From: Medicago truncatula
Taxonomy: Eukaryota; Streptophyta; Magnoliopsida; Fabales; Fabaceae
Reading direction: 5' to 3'
Assembly: GCF_003473485.1 (NCBI RefSeq)
Contig: NC_053045.1
Location: 38,662,494-38,726,493 of the forward strand
Length of the DNA stretch: 64,000 bases
Part shown: in pieces, positions 35,232-46,130 of the stretch
Numbering within the stretch: the stretch's first letter is position 1
How the letters are laid out: every line of letters begins with the position of its first letter
Program-made: the position numbers and the translations under genes
Notes under the pieces: model-generated
What the model was told of the DNA's origin: nothing
Databases searched by the model: none
Seen by the model: only the letters and a program-made list of their open reading frames with translations

Positions 35232-36720
35232 ATGCCCACAATAAAAAGCTTCGTTTTTTCGGATTCCCTTCTTCTTCTCCTCCTCCTTTCACCGTTCTGC
35301 CACGGTGGTTCTGACGGTGGAGCCGTTAAACAGGAGCTTTGGTGTGTGGCAAAGAACAACGCGGAGGATGCAGCTTTACAGACAGCTCTAGACTGGGCTT
35401 GTGGAGCTGGTGGAGCTGATTGTGGCCCAATCCAAAACGGAGGACCTTGCTATGATGTTAACAGTGTTCAGAATACTGCTTCTTATGCTTTCAATGATTA
35501 TTTTCTCAAACATGGTTTGACTGATGATAGCTGTAGTTTCAATAACAATGCTGCTGTTACTTCGTTAAATCCTAGTGAGTTCGTTTTTGTTTATCTCTCT
35601 ATGGTTCAATTTGGTTTTGTTTTAGATTTAGGGTATTTGGAAATTGGAATGCATGCAATGTTATTGTTGTGGATGACTAAAAATTGTGTCTTTGAGGGTT
35701 TTTTAGATGATTTTTGTTGTGTAGAAGTTTTACTCTTTTTTGGGTTTTGATTTTCAGGTTATGGTAATTGCAAGTTTCCATCTGGGTAAGTGTTTTAGAA
35801 TTTGACTTTTCTTAATTGATTTTGAAGGTGTTTTGGTTGAGTGAATTGATCTGTGATTAGGATTACTTTAGATGGAAATTGATCTAAGATAATGAATGCA
35901 TGTTTAGATCCGTAGTGAGTTTGGGAAAATCATGGGAGATATCATAATTTTGCATGTAAACTACCTTTTGGAGCTTCAACAAAACCACCATGCTACAGTG
36001 ATTTTGTCAATCCGACGGTGATTCCAAACATGGACTTAGTATGTGTGTTTCGTTCTAAGGTGACAAGAAAGGATTTTGAGCAAATTGATCATAAAAAATT
36101 GATTTGGACTAAAAGTGTGTTGAAGTAAAGTGATGGTGATTTATTCATAATGTAATATCCACATTACACACTGCTAGATAAAGTACGAATAATACAAAAA
36201 ATTGTGAAAATATCTGTATTAACATATATGAAACTAAATTTTATTTGATTGCAAAAGCTACAAAATAGTGTCTTTTATTGGACAACATAACATGGTTATG
36301 ATGCAAAGTTTTCTTTCAAATGAAAATATTTGTATTAACATATATGAAACTAAATTTTATTTGATTGCAAAAGCTACAAAATATTGTGTCTATTATTGGA
36401 CAACAAAACATGGTTATGATGCAATGTTTTCTTTCAAAATTTGCCAAACATGTGAATTAAGCTGAAATTTTAATATATTGGAACTTCAAGGTTTGGATCA
36501 TAGTGCTTGGAGATTGTTGATTGTGAAGGTTTGACCGGGGTCTCATTTTTGATGATGCAGTATGTCGGTGAGCAATGGAAGTTTGATTGGATCAACACCA
36601 TCGCCTATTGGACTGGGACCCGGTGAAAATATGAGTGGATGCAGTAAAGCTTCTTTGGGGTGGTGGTTTTGGCTTTTGGGCATCGGTCATTTGCTGCTCA
36701 TGGTTTCAGTTTCTGCATAA
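35232..36720 (+). CDS. X8-domain, plasmodesmata callose-binding (PDCB-like) protein
   Basis: Exons 35232-35574, 35758-35785 (only 28 bases) and 36561-36720 join to 176 residues. The signal peptide (residues 1-25, a seven-leucine core) is followed by one X8/CBM43 domain, from LWCVAKNNAEDAALQTALDW to YGNCKFPSG. It has the expected Trp-Cys start, WACGAGGADCGPI, GPCYD and a C-terminal Cys pair, six cysteines in all. CBM43 domains bind beta-1,3-glucan (callose). A Ser/Gly/Pro-rich linker (SVSNGSLIGSTPSPIGLGPG) and a hydrophobic C-terminus (SLGWWFWLLGIGHLLLMVSV) give a likely GPI-anchor signal, placing it on the outer plasma membrane, as for PDCB proteins at plasmodesmata. There is no glucanase domain. 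The tiny middle exon at the last X8 cysteine is typical for the family. Confidence 0.92.
36206..36439. repeat. 116-base direct tandem duplication in intron 2 of the X8 gene
   Basis: GAAAATATCTGTATTAACAT at 36206 recurs at 36322 (GAAAATATTTGTATTAACAT). Both units run on through AACTAAATTTTATTTGATTG and ACATGGTTATGATGCAA with only a few differences. Confidence 0.85.
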
Positions 36721-37054
36721 TAGGAGGTGAAAATAAGCACTGGTTTGATTTGATGAAGGAATGGCAAGAGAAAAGAGATTTCCTCGTTTTTGTTCAAGCT
36801 GCACAGGTTAGACAATTTAGGAATATCAAAGTGTGTGTTACCACTAATGTAGAACAGAAAGGATGAATATATTGTTTCTCCTTAGTCTGACTGTTTTCAA
36901 AGTTGTATCTTTGATGGCCTGTTGAAATTTAAGTAGACCAATTTGAAGAAGATCTATGCATGGTTCAGGTTGGTTACAATTTTGGTTAACCTTTGAAGGT
37001 TTGGCTTGAGTCATTGCATCTTTAACGAAAGGAAGCTCTAGTAAACAATTTAAT

Positions 37055-37270
37055 CAAACGCTTAGACATAAGCTCTTATCGTATTAGTGCTTATGTGTAG
37101 GTTATTTTATAACAAAAGATAAAATAAAGTCAAACTGTCTTTATTTACGCTATAAACTATTATGAAGATTTTATGATTATTGATATGTCATAAGCTGTTT
37201 CCATGAGATTTTTGAAACAATTTCACAGATGCTTATGCTAGTACATAAGCTCAAATAAGCCAATCCAATG
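37055..37270. repeat. MITE-like dispersed repeat (CATAAGCTTAT-type)
   Basis: AACGCTTAGACATAAGCTC on the left is partly mirrored by GTACATAAGCTCAAATAAGC on the right, with internal TCATAAGCTGTTTCC. This wording is shared by a very common legume palindromic repeat. Ends are approximate. Confidence 0.5.
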
Positions 37271-37910
37271 TGTTTCCACGGTGCATGTTACATGAGTTTT
37301 TGATTCATGATCTTATTGATACTCAAGTTTGTAGCTTTGTTACTACCACTGCTGAACATAAATGGTGATACATTGCTTCTCCTCAGTCATTAGTTTTCCG
37401 ATTTTTAGTTTTGTTGGCCATTTTGAAATTGAAGTAGACCAATTTGAAAGAGATTTGTGCTTCATTACAATATTTTGTTAACCTTAATTTATCGAAAGGT
37501 AGCCTATTCTTAATTTTTACAGTTTCATTTGCGTTTCCACAATGCGGTAAATCAACGTTTAGCATGTCACACGAGTTTCAGATATCTGATCTGATTGGTA
37601 CTCAAAACTTTGCTGGTGTAGACATCTCTGATATGATTTAGTGAGCTGTGACAGACCAGCACTCGTTGCCAAACAGTTTTCTTGGATCTACTTTATTCTA
37701 GTAGTAATTTATACAGCATTTGAATAACCTATGGTTCAAATTATTTGAATTATTATACACTCTTGTTGATTCTGAAATTTGAATTATTATACACTCTTGT
37801 TGATTCTGTATAGTGAAAGCTCACATGCTTGCTCTTTTCTTCACCTTTTGTTAGTGGTCTTATGATTGATCCAACCCATGAATTAAATTTAGAAACCCAA
37901 CACAAAATAG

Positions 37911-37942
<32 letters not shown>

Positions 37943-38002
37943 ATTTTATGATGCATTCCTAAAATGTCGACGACTATCATTTTTGTAGAATAGTCTATTG
38001 AT

Positions 38003-38141
38003 CATATGTTTGGTATCACGCTGAGTATGTCAGAATCATGGTGACTCGTCATGATTAAGCAGAAGCTACAAAACGTAGCTTCTGTAAAATTACGGAAGGT
38101 CACCGTGATTTTGACATATTCACCATAAGATCAAATATATG
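38003..38141. repeat. MITE-like inverted repeat, 43-base arms
   Basis: The arm CATATGTTTGGTATCACGCT..GTATGTCAGAATCATGGTGAC (38003 onwards) pairs with GTCACCGTGATTTTGACATA..AAATATATG ending at 38141. An inner palindrome AGAAGCTACAAAACGTAGCTTCT fills the centre (about 38062-38084). The element is nearly all hairpin. Confidence 0.7.
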
Positions 38142-39305
38142 TTAAGCGTATTGTGTCCTTTTGGTAAGAAAGCAATTAATGAAGAAAAAAGCATATTTCA
38201 TTGTCTTTGTTTTTTTTGCCTTCTCCATCTTAGATTTTCTTTTTCTCACATGTTCCCTCCACGGGAGATAATCCTATTCGAGGCATTGTTGTATACTAAA
38301 TGTGAGCATCTCTTGTAGCTGGTATTCAACTTTGGTTTCAAATTATGGGAGGCTAGCACCTTAGCCTCAACTTTAATCAATTGATAACTAGTGTTTTAAG
38401 GGTATTAATTAAGGGAAAAAAAAGTTTGTATTGAAAAGAGTTTTTTTTTTTTTTTTAATGAAATTGACTTCACAATTTTTATGATATTTGTTTTCGCTTT
38501 ACGATAGCAATGCCAATACATACTTGAACCGTAGTATGGGTTGATTTTTTATTTTTTTTTAGCAAAGCATGGGTTGATTGTAAAAACGTTGGATCCGGAT
38601 CCTCTCCTGCGGTATTGTCTCCTGTTTCTATCCTGCGCCAATCACAGCCTTTGATTTAATCAAGAGGAAAATGATAAAAATAATAAAATTATAAATGTTC
38701 ATACTTTCTTCCCCAAACGGTCGTACTTGTCTTCCTCGCCGCCTCAGTCATCTCGAAACCTGTTGCCAACGATAACGCCGATAATTGCATAGAGTGCTTA
38801 TCTTTGTTACAGTATAATTCAACCAGTTTAAAAGGAAAAAGTTGTAACTATTTCTCAAATTCTGATTATTTTTTGCTTAAAATATTCTCAAAATATGCTT
38901 CAATTTTGTGTTTGTAATTTATTCATCCCCAATTAGTTTTTCTTTTTCTTTACCACTATTAAAGAAAGATGTGATTTACTCACGTATTGCTCCTTCCCGT
39001 CAAATCTTCTTTTAAACTGAACTTAAAGGAAGACAATTTTGAATCCAGAGAGCGATAATAGAGAAAGGCAGTTGACATTTCTCTCTCTTGCCCCTTTTTC
39101 CTCTCTTTGTCTCCACCGCTGGATTAAATCCAACACATCATAACTGCGCAGGAGAGATGGCATGGCAGTAGAAAAGCAGCAGGAGGTGATCCAGTTCCAA
39201 AAACGTTAAGTTCATTAAACATTTTTTTTCTTTCAAGTCACTAGAAATTCACCTCTTAAAGTGAACAAGTGGGGTGACTGAAGTTCAAACATCGACCCTC
39301 ACATA

Positions 39306-39619
39306 CTATTCCATCCGTCCCTATATTCCATCCGTCCCTATATATAAGACCCTCTTGTCAAAATCACGGGAATTAAGATAGTGGATATTTGTATTAAAGT
39401 TGTTTGTAATCATTTTGTTTTTACAATTTTATCCTTTAAGAAATAATGTTAGTTTATGTTTTCAACCTGTTATTTATTGTTGATTGAAGAAAAAGATGTA
39501 TAATAAATAGGGGTATGTATGTAAAGAAATAATTAATGTAATTGGAAATAACAAAGGGGTCTTATAAAAAGGGACAAAAAAAATCTTCAAAAGGATTTTA
39601 TAATTAAGGACGAAGGGAG
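39306..39619. mobile_element. Degenerate Stowaway-type MITE
   Basis: The left end CTATTCCATCCGTCCCTATA carries an internal duplication of ATTCCATCCGTCCCTAT. The right end is AAGGACGAAGGGAG at 39619. TA flanks both sides (39304-39305 and 39620-39621). The TIRs are less well conserved than in the MITE at 27525. Confidence 0.75.
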
Positions 39620-40275
39620 TACAATATTTTGTCTCTATCAATTGAGCTAAACTCAATCAACAGTTCTTTCAACAAATTTATACACTTCAATTTTATACAA
39701 AATATTAATAATATATATTGTGAAATGTTAATATTCAAAAATATATTAATGGGGTGTTTGATCTCCCATCTTCAGCATCGATGCTTTTGGGATTTGGTAA
39801 TTTCATTCATGAACTCTCTCTTTTGTTAATATTCAAAAATATATTTATCGATTCTTTAGCATATGTCTAGCATGTATCAGAATCACGATGATGATTTTGC
39901 AGAACCTACAAAGTGTTGTTTTTGAAAAATCATGGTGGGTCATCTTGATTTTGTGGTACCAAACATACACTTAGCCTATAAAACATTTGACATTGATCAA
40001 AAAGTACGACAACAAATCATGGAGTTTTTTTGACACAAGAACGGTGATAATCATTTTTTATAATTCAATGGAGTTTTTGACACAGGAACCATGATAATCA
40101 AAATTAAAGAATCACAAAAATTTGGAATTGAACTAGTTAAAAATCAACCGTATACAGATTATACTGATATGTGAAAACGTAATAGTTTGGTGAAAATTAT
40201 TTAGAAAATGGTCAAGAGGAGAAATTGTGTGAATCTGAAACGTCAAACAAGAAAGAACTCATTTTTATGGTAAGT

Positions 40276-43200
40276 TGTTATACCCTGTTTTTGGACCTAA
40301 AAATACTGGGCCCAATTTCATTTCAAACTTTGTCAATTATCAAATTTCAACTGCACAGTTCAAATTGTCTCTGCCTCGCAGTATTTTCAATCACAATTTC
40401 ACCTATGTTTTTCTTGCATAAAACCTTTTGAAATATCTTTACTTGTCTTGTAAGTCATTCAAAAGTGTCTCTGAATCATTACATTGCTTTTTCTACAGTT
40501 TATTTCAAAATTTGCAAAAAGTCATACAGAAGGGTATTTTGGTCATTTCCTGCAGTGGGACCCATTTTCATCCTTGTGACTGTCTCTGAGTCTTTTCAGA
40601 TTGTTTTTTTTACATTTCATCAGTAAACCTTGTTAAATTCATTTCAAACTTGCATCTGAGTCAGTGTCAAGTCTGTTTGAGTCAGTTTAGGTCATTTTTA
40701 GCCCTAGGGGCATTTTGGTCATTTCACACGAAATTTTGGCATAGAGAGGTTACTTTGAAATACCTCATTTAGGTCATTGGTTCGTTTTAGTCCGTTTTGT
40801 CAATTTTATTTTTGTTTCGCTTTACGTTTGATCAAATTGCGTTTTATTCAATTTTATTTTTTATTGCATTTTGGTCCAGTTTCTTTTCCAATTTGCATTT
40901 TAGTCCTTTTTATTATTTTCATATTAGTCCCTTAATTTTTCAATTTTGCAGAAAGGTCCCAAATTAATTCTAAGTCCAAGGCCGCACCATTCTTTTTTTT
41001 CAAGTCCAGGTGTCACTTTTTCATTTGATCAGATGCACACATGTCAGCTATAAAAGCAGTGAGTCAGAGTCAAAGCCATTGATCACACGCCACTTCACCA
41101 AAAAACAGAATCAAACTTTCTCTTTCTTGTCAGTTAGATCAAACCAAAAAAATCACAGAGAAATCACCAAGAACACAAGAACCCTAAGATTTCCAGAACA
41201 AAATTCGTACACAAATTCATTGATTTTCACATCAATCCTCAGAGATTCGTGTGAATCTTCATCACCGGATTGAAGAATTCCCCTACAATTCAAAGTGCGA
41301 GCTCACATTGAAGCAAGCTCAAGCACTGATCATAGGGATTTTCCACGCAGATTCAAAAACGTTGAAGCAAGCTCAAGCACGTAATCACAGAGAAGCAGAG
41401 AAAGAATCAGAGAAGATGAAGATGAACCGGTAAACCGATTTATTTTCGGTCCAAAAGCAAGCAAAATCATCAAAACCGTCAAGAACATTCAAGTTTTTTT
41501 CCAAAGATTTTCCTCCATTAAAAGTTTCAACCAAAACTTCAGGTAAAACTCATTTTCTTCTCTTAGAAAGTATTAATCACGGTTTAAACCTGTAGAAGAA
41601 AAATCACGCAAGCAGCAGATCTAAAAATTTCCAGAATTCAAAGATAAGACTGTAACCGTAAACACAAAACCTAGATCCATAAGGATCTAAGTGTTGAAAG
41701 CAAAAACAAGCACTAGAGAGGCAATAAACGACGAAACGATGTAGATCCGTAAAGATCTAAACGTTTTCTTTCAAAAAAGATCAAAATCAGTTTCAAAACC
41801 GTACGAAGTTTTTTCCCGATCTACGTCGTTTCAAGATTCGTTTGTAAAAACCAGTGCCAAAATCATACTTAGAATAAGAAGACGAATCGTTTGATGTAGA
41901 AGTTTTGAAGTTCTGGAAATTTAGGTCACCGGAGGTGCTTAGGCGCGCCGGAGAAGATGAAGCTTCCGGCGGACCTTCAAGGTCTCCGCCGTGGCTTCAT
42001 CCTCACCGGCGGTGAGGGTTTAGAGAGAGATGAGAGAAGAGAGAAGAGTTAGAGAGAGAAAGGATTTGCAAAAATGAAATAAACCGGTACTCTTCTGTTT
42101 ATATAAGCCAGCGAACCGGACCGGTTCAATCCGGTCCATTCCCCTTTGATTCCTGGCCGTTTGATCTAGGGTTTTATGATCCTGGATCAATCGTGTGGCT
42201 CCTGTGCATCCGGACCTTGTAGTTTTGGGCTTTGGGTTGGGCTCAGTTTTCTTTCACGTTTTTTTGCTTTTTTTGCTATTTGCACTGTTTTTCTTTGCTA
42301 TTTGAACCAATGTCTTGATTAAAAATCTTGATAAATTTCCTAGAAAATCCATGCTTACTTCTTGACATTTTCTTGATGTTTTACGGTGTTTTTGCACGCT
42401 GGAATTGGCAAAATTCTTGTATGATTAATCCATGGCATTTTAATTTTTTCTTGGATTATTTCTTATGATTATTTTGTCAATTCTATCATTGATTTGTGAA
42501 TACGTGATAAATGCCATTTGACATGTTAATGAGAGGTGCTCATGCCTACAATCTTATGTTTACTTTGCTGTTTTAGATTGATTCATGAAACCTTGATTGT
42601 ATGAGCAATGTATGCATATTCTAAAAGAGGGTAATAAGATGATAATTCTATCTCAAAATTGGTATGAAGCTAAGCTTGTTTGTTTCTAATGATCCTATGT
42701 TTATAGCTTGAGATAAAAGAAACTATTTTCAAACTTGCTATAGCATGAGAATTAGAAGCTACAAATGCCTTGGGTTTCATATCAAAATTTTAGGTTTTAT
42801 TACCATTTTATTACTATCTTTATGGCATTTTATGCGTTCTTGCCTCTTGCTACTCTTTATGCTTTATTTCACTAACAAGTTTATTTCCATGTTTCATGCA
42901 TCTCATTTAGCATTCCCTCCACTTTTTTTAGCCTAGCATTTATTTTTTGCAAGTTTTAATTCATTTGGTAATGTAATTTGTTATCATTGGTTTGTAGCTT
43001 GGCAAAGGGGCCATAGAATGTATTTAGGCAATTTTTGTAATATGGACTATGGACACTATGACGCACCGACACGCACACACTCACCTTAGATGTATGCATA
43101 GGATTGTATGGTTAAATAAGCGTTTAGGTTTTAAACACTTAGAGAAAATCCATCTTTTTTTCAAAAAAAAACAATTGAACTTCACTTCAAAAATTTTCAT

Positions 43201-43770
43201 AATAAATATGAAGTCAACACTTCATTTTTTTTTCTTTTCTTTTTTCTTAAGAAAAATTCAATTCACCTTAATCATTTAGACTTTCTTTTTAATCACTAAT
43301 CAAACCTCACTTTTTTTGCTAAATCTAATGCCCTTGAGGCCTCTCATCTCTATTCTTCAAAATCTCTTTTCAAACTTAAAATCAACCAATAAAAACAAAA
43401 ACCATCTTTGAGCAAGAACTACGCCGGTTTTGATCCCGTAAAACGGTACGTAGGCAATGAGTCAAAACTCATCCAAGCCGAAATAAAAATCAAATTCTAC
43501 TTCTTCTCACCCCCATTCTTAACTAATCACACTTTCTTTTTTACAAATAATCAATAAAATTAAAGCGTAGAAATAAACTTAGGAAAGCGGTTCTTATGGA
43601 ATACCATAATCGCTCCGGGTGCCTAACACCTTCCCGTAGCGAAAATGACCCCCGAATTCGGAAACTCAAGGGTTTTTCTCCTTTTACCCTTCCCAAGAAA
43701 AAAGAGAGATATCAACGGTCGAAAGGTTCAAGTCCAATTAATGGCTTGGCACCCAAAAACCATGATAACA
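40276..43770 (+). repeat. 5' LTR of the Ogre-like element
   Basis: 3495 bases, TG...CA ends. I found no mismatch with the 3' LTR in the segments I compared, and every reading frame in it recurs unchanged 15305 bases downstream. It includes a TATA box at 41049 and, near the 3' end, two small hairpins (CCGGTTTT..AAAACGG at about 43425 and TGAGTCAAAACTCA at about 43460). Small frames inside are not coding. Confidence 0.95.
41049..41056 (+). promoter_or_regulatory. TATA box in the 5' LTR
   Basis: TATAAAAG in a GC-richer setting (GTCAGCTATAAAAGCAGTGA); the best core promoter in the LTR and the likely U3/R start. The identical site in the 3' LTR is at 56354-56361. Another candidate, TTTATATAAGCC, is at about 42099. 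Confidence 0.55.
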
Positions 43771-43774
43771 GAAA

Positions 43775-43792
43775 TGGCGACTTCACTGGGGA
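43775..43792 (+). other. Primer-binding site
   Basis: TGGCGACTTCACTGGGGA begins four bases after the 5' LTR. It starts with TGG, the complement of a tRNA CCA end. Ogre elements have been reported to use tRNA-Arg; I cannot check the exact tRNA here. Confidence 0.8.
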
Positions 43793-44475
43793 TTCTTTTT
43801 AGCGGGTCGCGCCTAGTTTTCTTTAGTTTATATTTACGCTTTGTTTTATTGCTTACATATGTGAATACTTGTTTATTTTCATTTGACGTGTGGGGTGAGA
43901 ATATCAAAAGTCCTATACCCGGGCTGAGTGAACTTATGTTTAGGTAGAGATATAATCGACAATTCGATCCGGGGGTTGCCTCGTGTATTGGATTATGCGA
44001 TCAATCTCACATAGCTGAGGCATTTTGAAGGTGATATTGTCGGCGTGTGTTGTCATGCTTAGGCACTTCACTTTCAATTGTTCGACGAAGCTATGAACCG
44101 TAGTTACCAAACCCATCCTAGCCTTTTTAGGACGTAGTGCGGTGGCTAAATTGAGTGTTGTCTCAAACTTTAGTCGTCACGCGATACTACACTCAAACTA
44201 GACCTTCTCACAAATAATCATGGAACGGGTGTCGTCCTGTACTACCATGATATATGTGAGAGAGGTTGCAGTTTGGGAACTGTGTTAGAACCTTGGTTAC
44301 TACTATCCAAAGCATTAGTTCACCGGACGCCGTGTCCATCCGTAGCCCCGTTACTTTGAAACTCAACCCACTTTTAAACAACACAATCATGCATACATGC
44401 ATTCATGCATAAACATTTTTCATGCATTCATCGAAGGGTTTAAACAAATGAGAATTTTTGTAAATAATCACAGGT
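43793..44475 (+). other. Leader between PBS and ORF1
   Basis: 683 bases of untranslated leader with no long frame. It presumably contains the packaging signal. TGCATACATGCATTCATGCAT at 44390-44410 is a short palindromic run. Confidence 0.5.
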
Positions 44476-45906
44476 ATGAAGAAGACTAAGTGCTACAAGT
44501 TCAAGGAAGTGGATTTGGTTAGTTTGAGAGAGTTGGCACTCAAGGTCAAGAGTCAAACAGGGTTCCGACTCCGATATGGGGGATTGCTTACTTTGCTCCG
44601 AACCGATGTGGAAGAGAAGCTAGTGCACACTCTAGTGCAGTTTTATGATCCGAGCTTCCGTTGCTTCACTTTCCCGGACTTCCAGTTGGTTCCTACTCTC
44701 GAGGCTTACTCCAATCTAGTGGGTCTGCCTATAGCCGAGAAGACGCCTTTCACCGGTCCCGGGACTTCTCTTACTCCTCTGGTTATTGCTAAGGATCTCT
44801 ACCTCAAGACTTCCGACGTCTCCAACCATCTTATTACCAAATCTCACATCCGGGGGTTCACTTCGAAGTATCTTCTTGATCAGGCTAATCTCGGTACTAC
44901 TCGTCAGGATACACTCGAGGCTATTCTTGCTTTGCTTATCTACGGGCTCATTCTCTTCCCGAACCTCGACGACTTCGTGGACATGAATGCTATCGAGATC
45001 TTTCATTCCAAGAACCCGGTTCCTACTTTGCTAGCGGATACCTACCACGCCATCCATGACAGGACTCTCAAGGGCCGTGGGTATATTCTTTGCTGCATAT
45101 CTCTCTTGTATAGGTGGTTTATTTCGCACCTTCCGAGTTCCTTCCATGACAACTCGGAAAACTGGTCCTACTCGCAGCGGATTATGGCCCTCACTCCTAA
45201 TGAGGTCGTCTGGCTCACTCCGGCCGCTCAGGTGAAGGAAATCATTATGGGTTGCGGAGACTTTCTCAATGTACCTCTTCTTGGTACCCGTGGAGGAATC
45301 AACTACAACCCCGAGCTTGCTATGAGACAGTTTGGTTTCCCTATGAAGTCGAAGCCCATCAATCTTGCTACATCTCCAGAGTTCTTCTTCTACACGAATG
45401 CTCCTACCGGACAAAGGAAAGCTTTCGTGGATGCTTGGTCCAAGGTTCGAAGGAAAAGTGTGAAGCATCTAGGTGTGAGATCCGGTGTCGCTCATGAGGC
45501 CTATACTCAGTGGGTGATAGATCGAGCTGAGGAGATTGGTATGCCTTATCCAGCTATGAGATACGTGTCTTCATCCACTCCGTCTATGCCTCTACCTCTA
45601 CTTCCCGCGACTCAGGATATGTATCAGGAGCATCTAGCTATGGAGAGTCGTGAGAAGCAAATGTGGAAAGCTCGGTACAATCAAGCTGAGAATCTAATCA
45701 TGACTCTGGATGGTAGAGATGAGCAGAAGACTCATGAGAATCTGATGTTGAAGAAAGAACTAGCTAAGGCCCGGAGGGAATTGGAAGAGAAAGACGAGCT
45801 GCTTATGAGGGATTCCAAGAGAGCCAGAGGACGACGAGACTTCTTTGCCAGATACTGTGGTTCAGATTCCGAGTCCGATGATGCTCCGACTACTTCCTAT
45901 GCTTGA
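44476..45906 (+). CDS. Ogre ORF1 protein (PMD-like domain, function unknown)
   Basis: 476 residues from the ATG at 44476, ending 224 bases before the open gag frame. ORF1 upstream of gag is a hallmark of Ogre elements; its function is unknown. Residues about 25-330 resemble the plant mobile domain / putative plant transposon protein families: LRYGGLLTLLRTDVEEKL, then FRCFTFPDFQLVPTLEAYSN, then LVGLPIAEKTPFTGPGTSL, then LLIYGLILFPNLDDFVDMNA. The last 110 residues (LAMESREKQMWKARYNQAEN to KKELAKARRELEEKDELLM) are a coiled coil ending in a basic patch (RARGRRDFF) and an acidic tail. No enzyme motif is visible. It might be a structural or silencing-evading cofactor, but that is speculation. Confidence 0.85.
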   Translation: MKKTKCYKFKEVDLVSLRELALKVKSQTGFRLRYGGLLTLLRTDVEEKLVHTLVQFYDPSFRCFTFPDFQLVPTLEAYSNLVGLPIAEKTPFTGPGTSLTPLVIAKDLYLKTSDVSNHLITKSHIRGFTSKYLLDQANLGTTRQDTLEAILALLIYGLILFPNLDDFVDMNAIEIFHSKNPVPTLLADTYHAIHDRTLKGRGYILCCISLLYRWFISHLPSSFHDNSENWSYSQRIMALTPNEVVWLTPAAQVKEIIMGCGDFLNVPLLGTRGGINYNPELAMRQFGFPMKSKPINLATSPEFFFYTNAPTGQRKAFVDAWSKVRRKSVKHLGVRSGVAHEAYTQWVIDRAEEIGMPYPAMRYVSSSTPSMPLPLLPATQDMYQEHLAMESREKQMWKARYNQAENLIMTLDGRDEQKTHENLMLKKELAKARRELEEKDELLMRDSKRARGRRDFFARYCGSDSESDDAPTTSYA

Positions 45907-46130
45907 GGGCTTCATTTGTTTATCTTGTTGAAATTTCAAAGTCTTCCTTTTGAAAATGCTATGTAGTTTTGATTATTTGCAAGATTTCTATTTTGTTTAA
46001 AAATCCTTCGGTGGAAAAAAGAAGTCTTTTGCATTCGCATTTGCGTATCATGCATCATATGCATCATGCATTGGTCACAAAGGCTTCCAAGTGCTCACTC
46101 TCTCCTGGTTTCTCTGCTTCAGTGTGAAAA

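Larger units (their letters stand above)
36721..40275. other. Intergenic, rich in small palindromic repeats
   Basis: No gene seen. It contains the repeats at 37055-37270, 38003-38141 and 39306-39619, a 22-base T-run near 37910, and a further palindrome at about 39861-39968 (CATGTATCAGAATCACGATG against CATCTTGATTTTGTGGTACC) that resembles the one at 38003-38141. Confidence 0.45.

Noticed and set aside
41010..43279. Short open frames in the 5' LTR, repeated in the 3' LTR at 56315-58584
   Set aside because: Their identity only reflects LTR identity. They have no recognisable domain and the region is regulatory.
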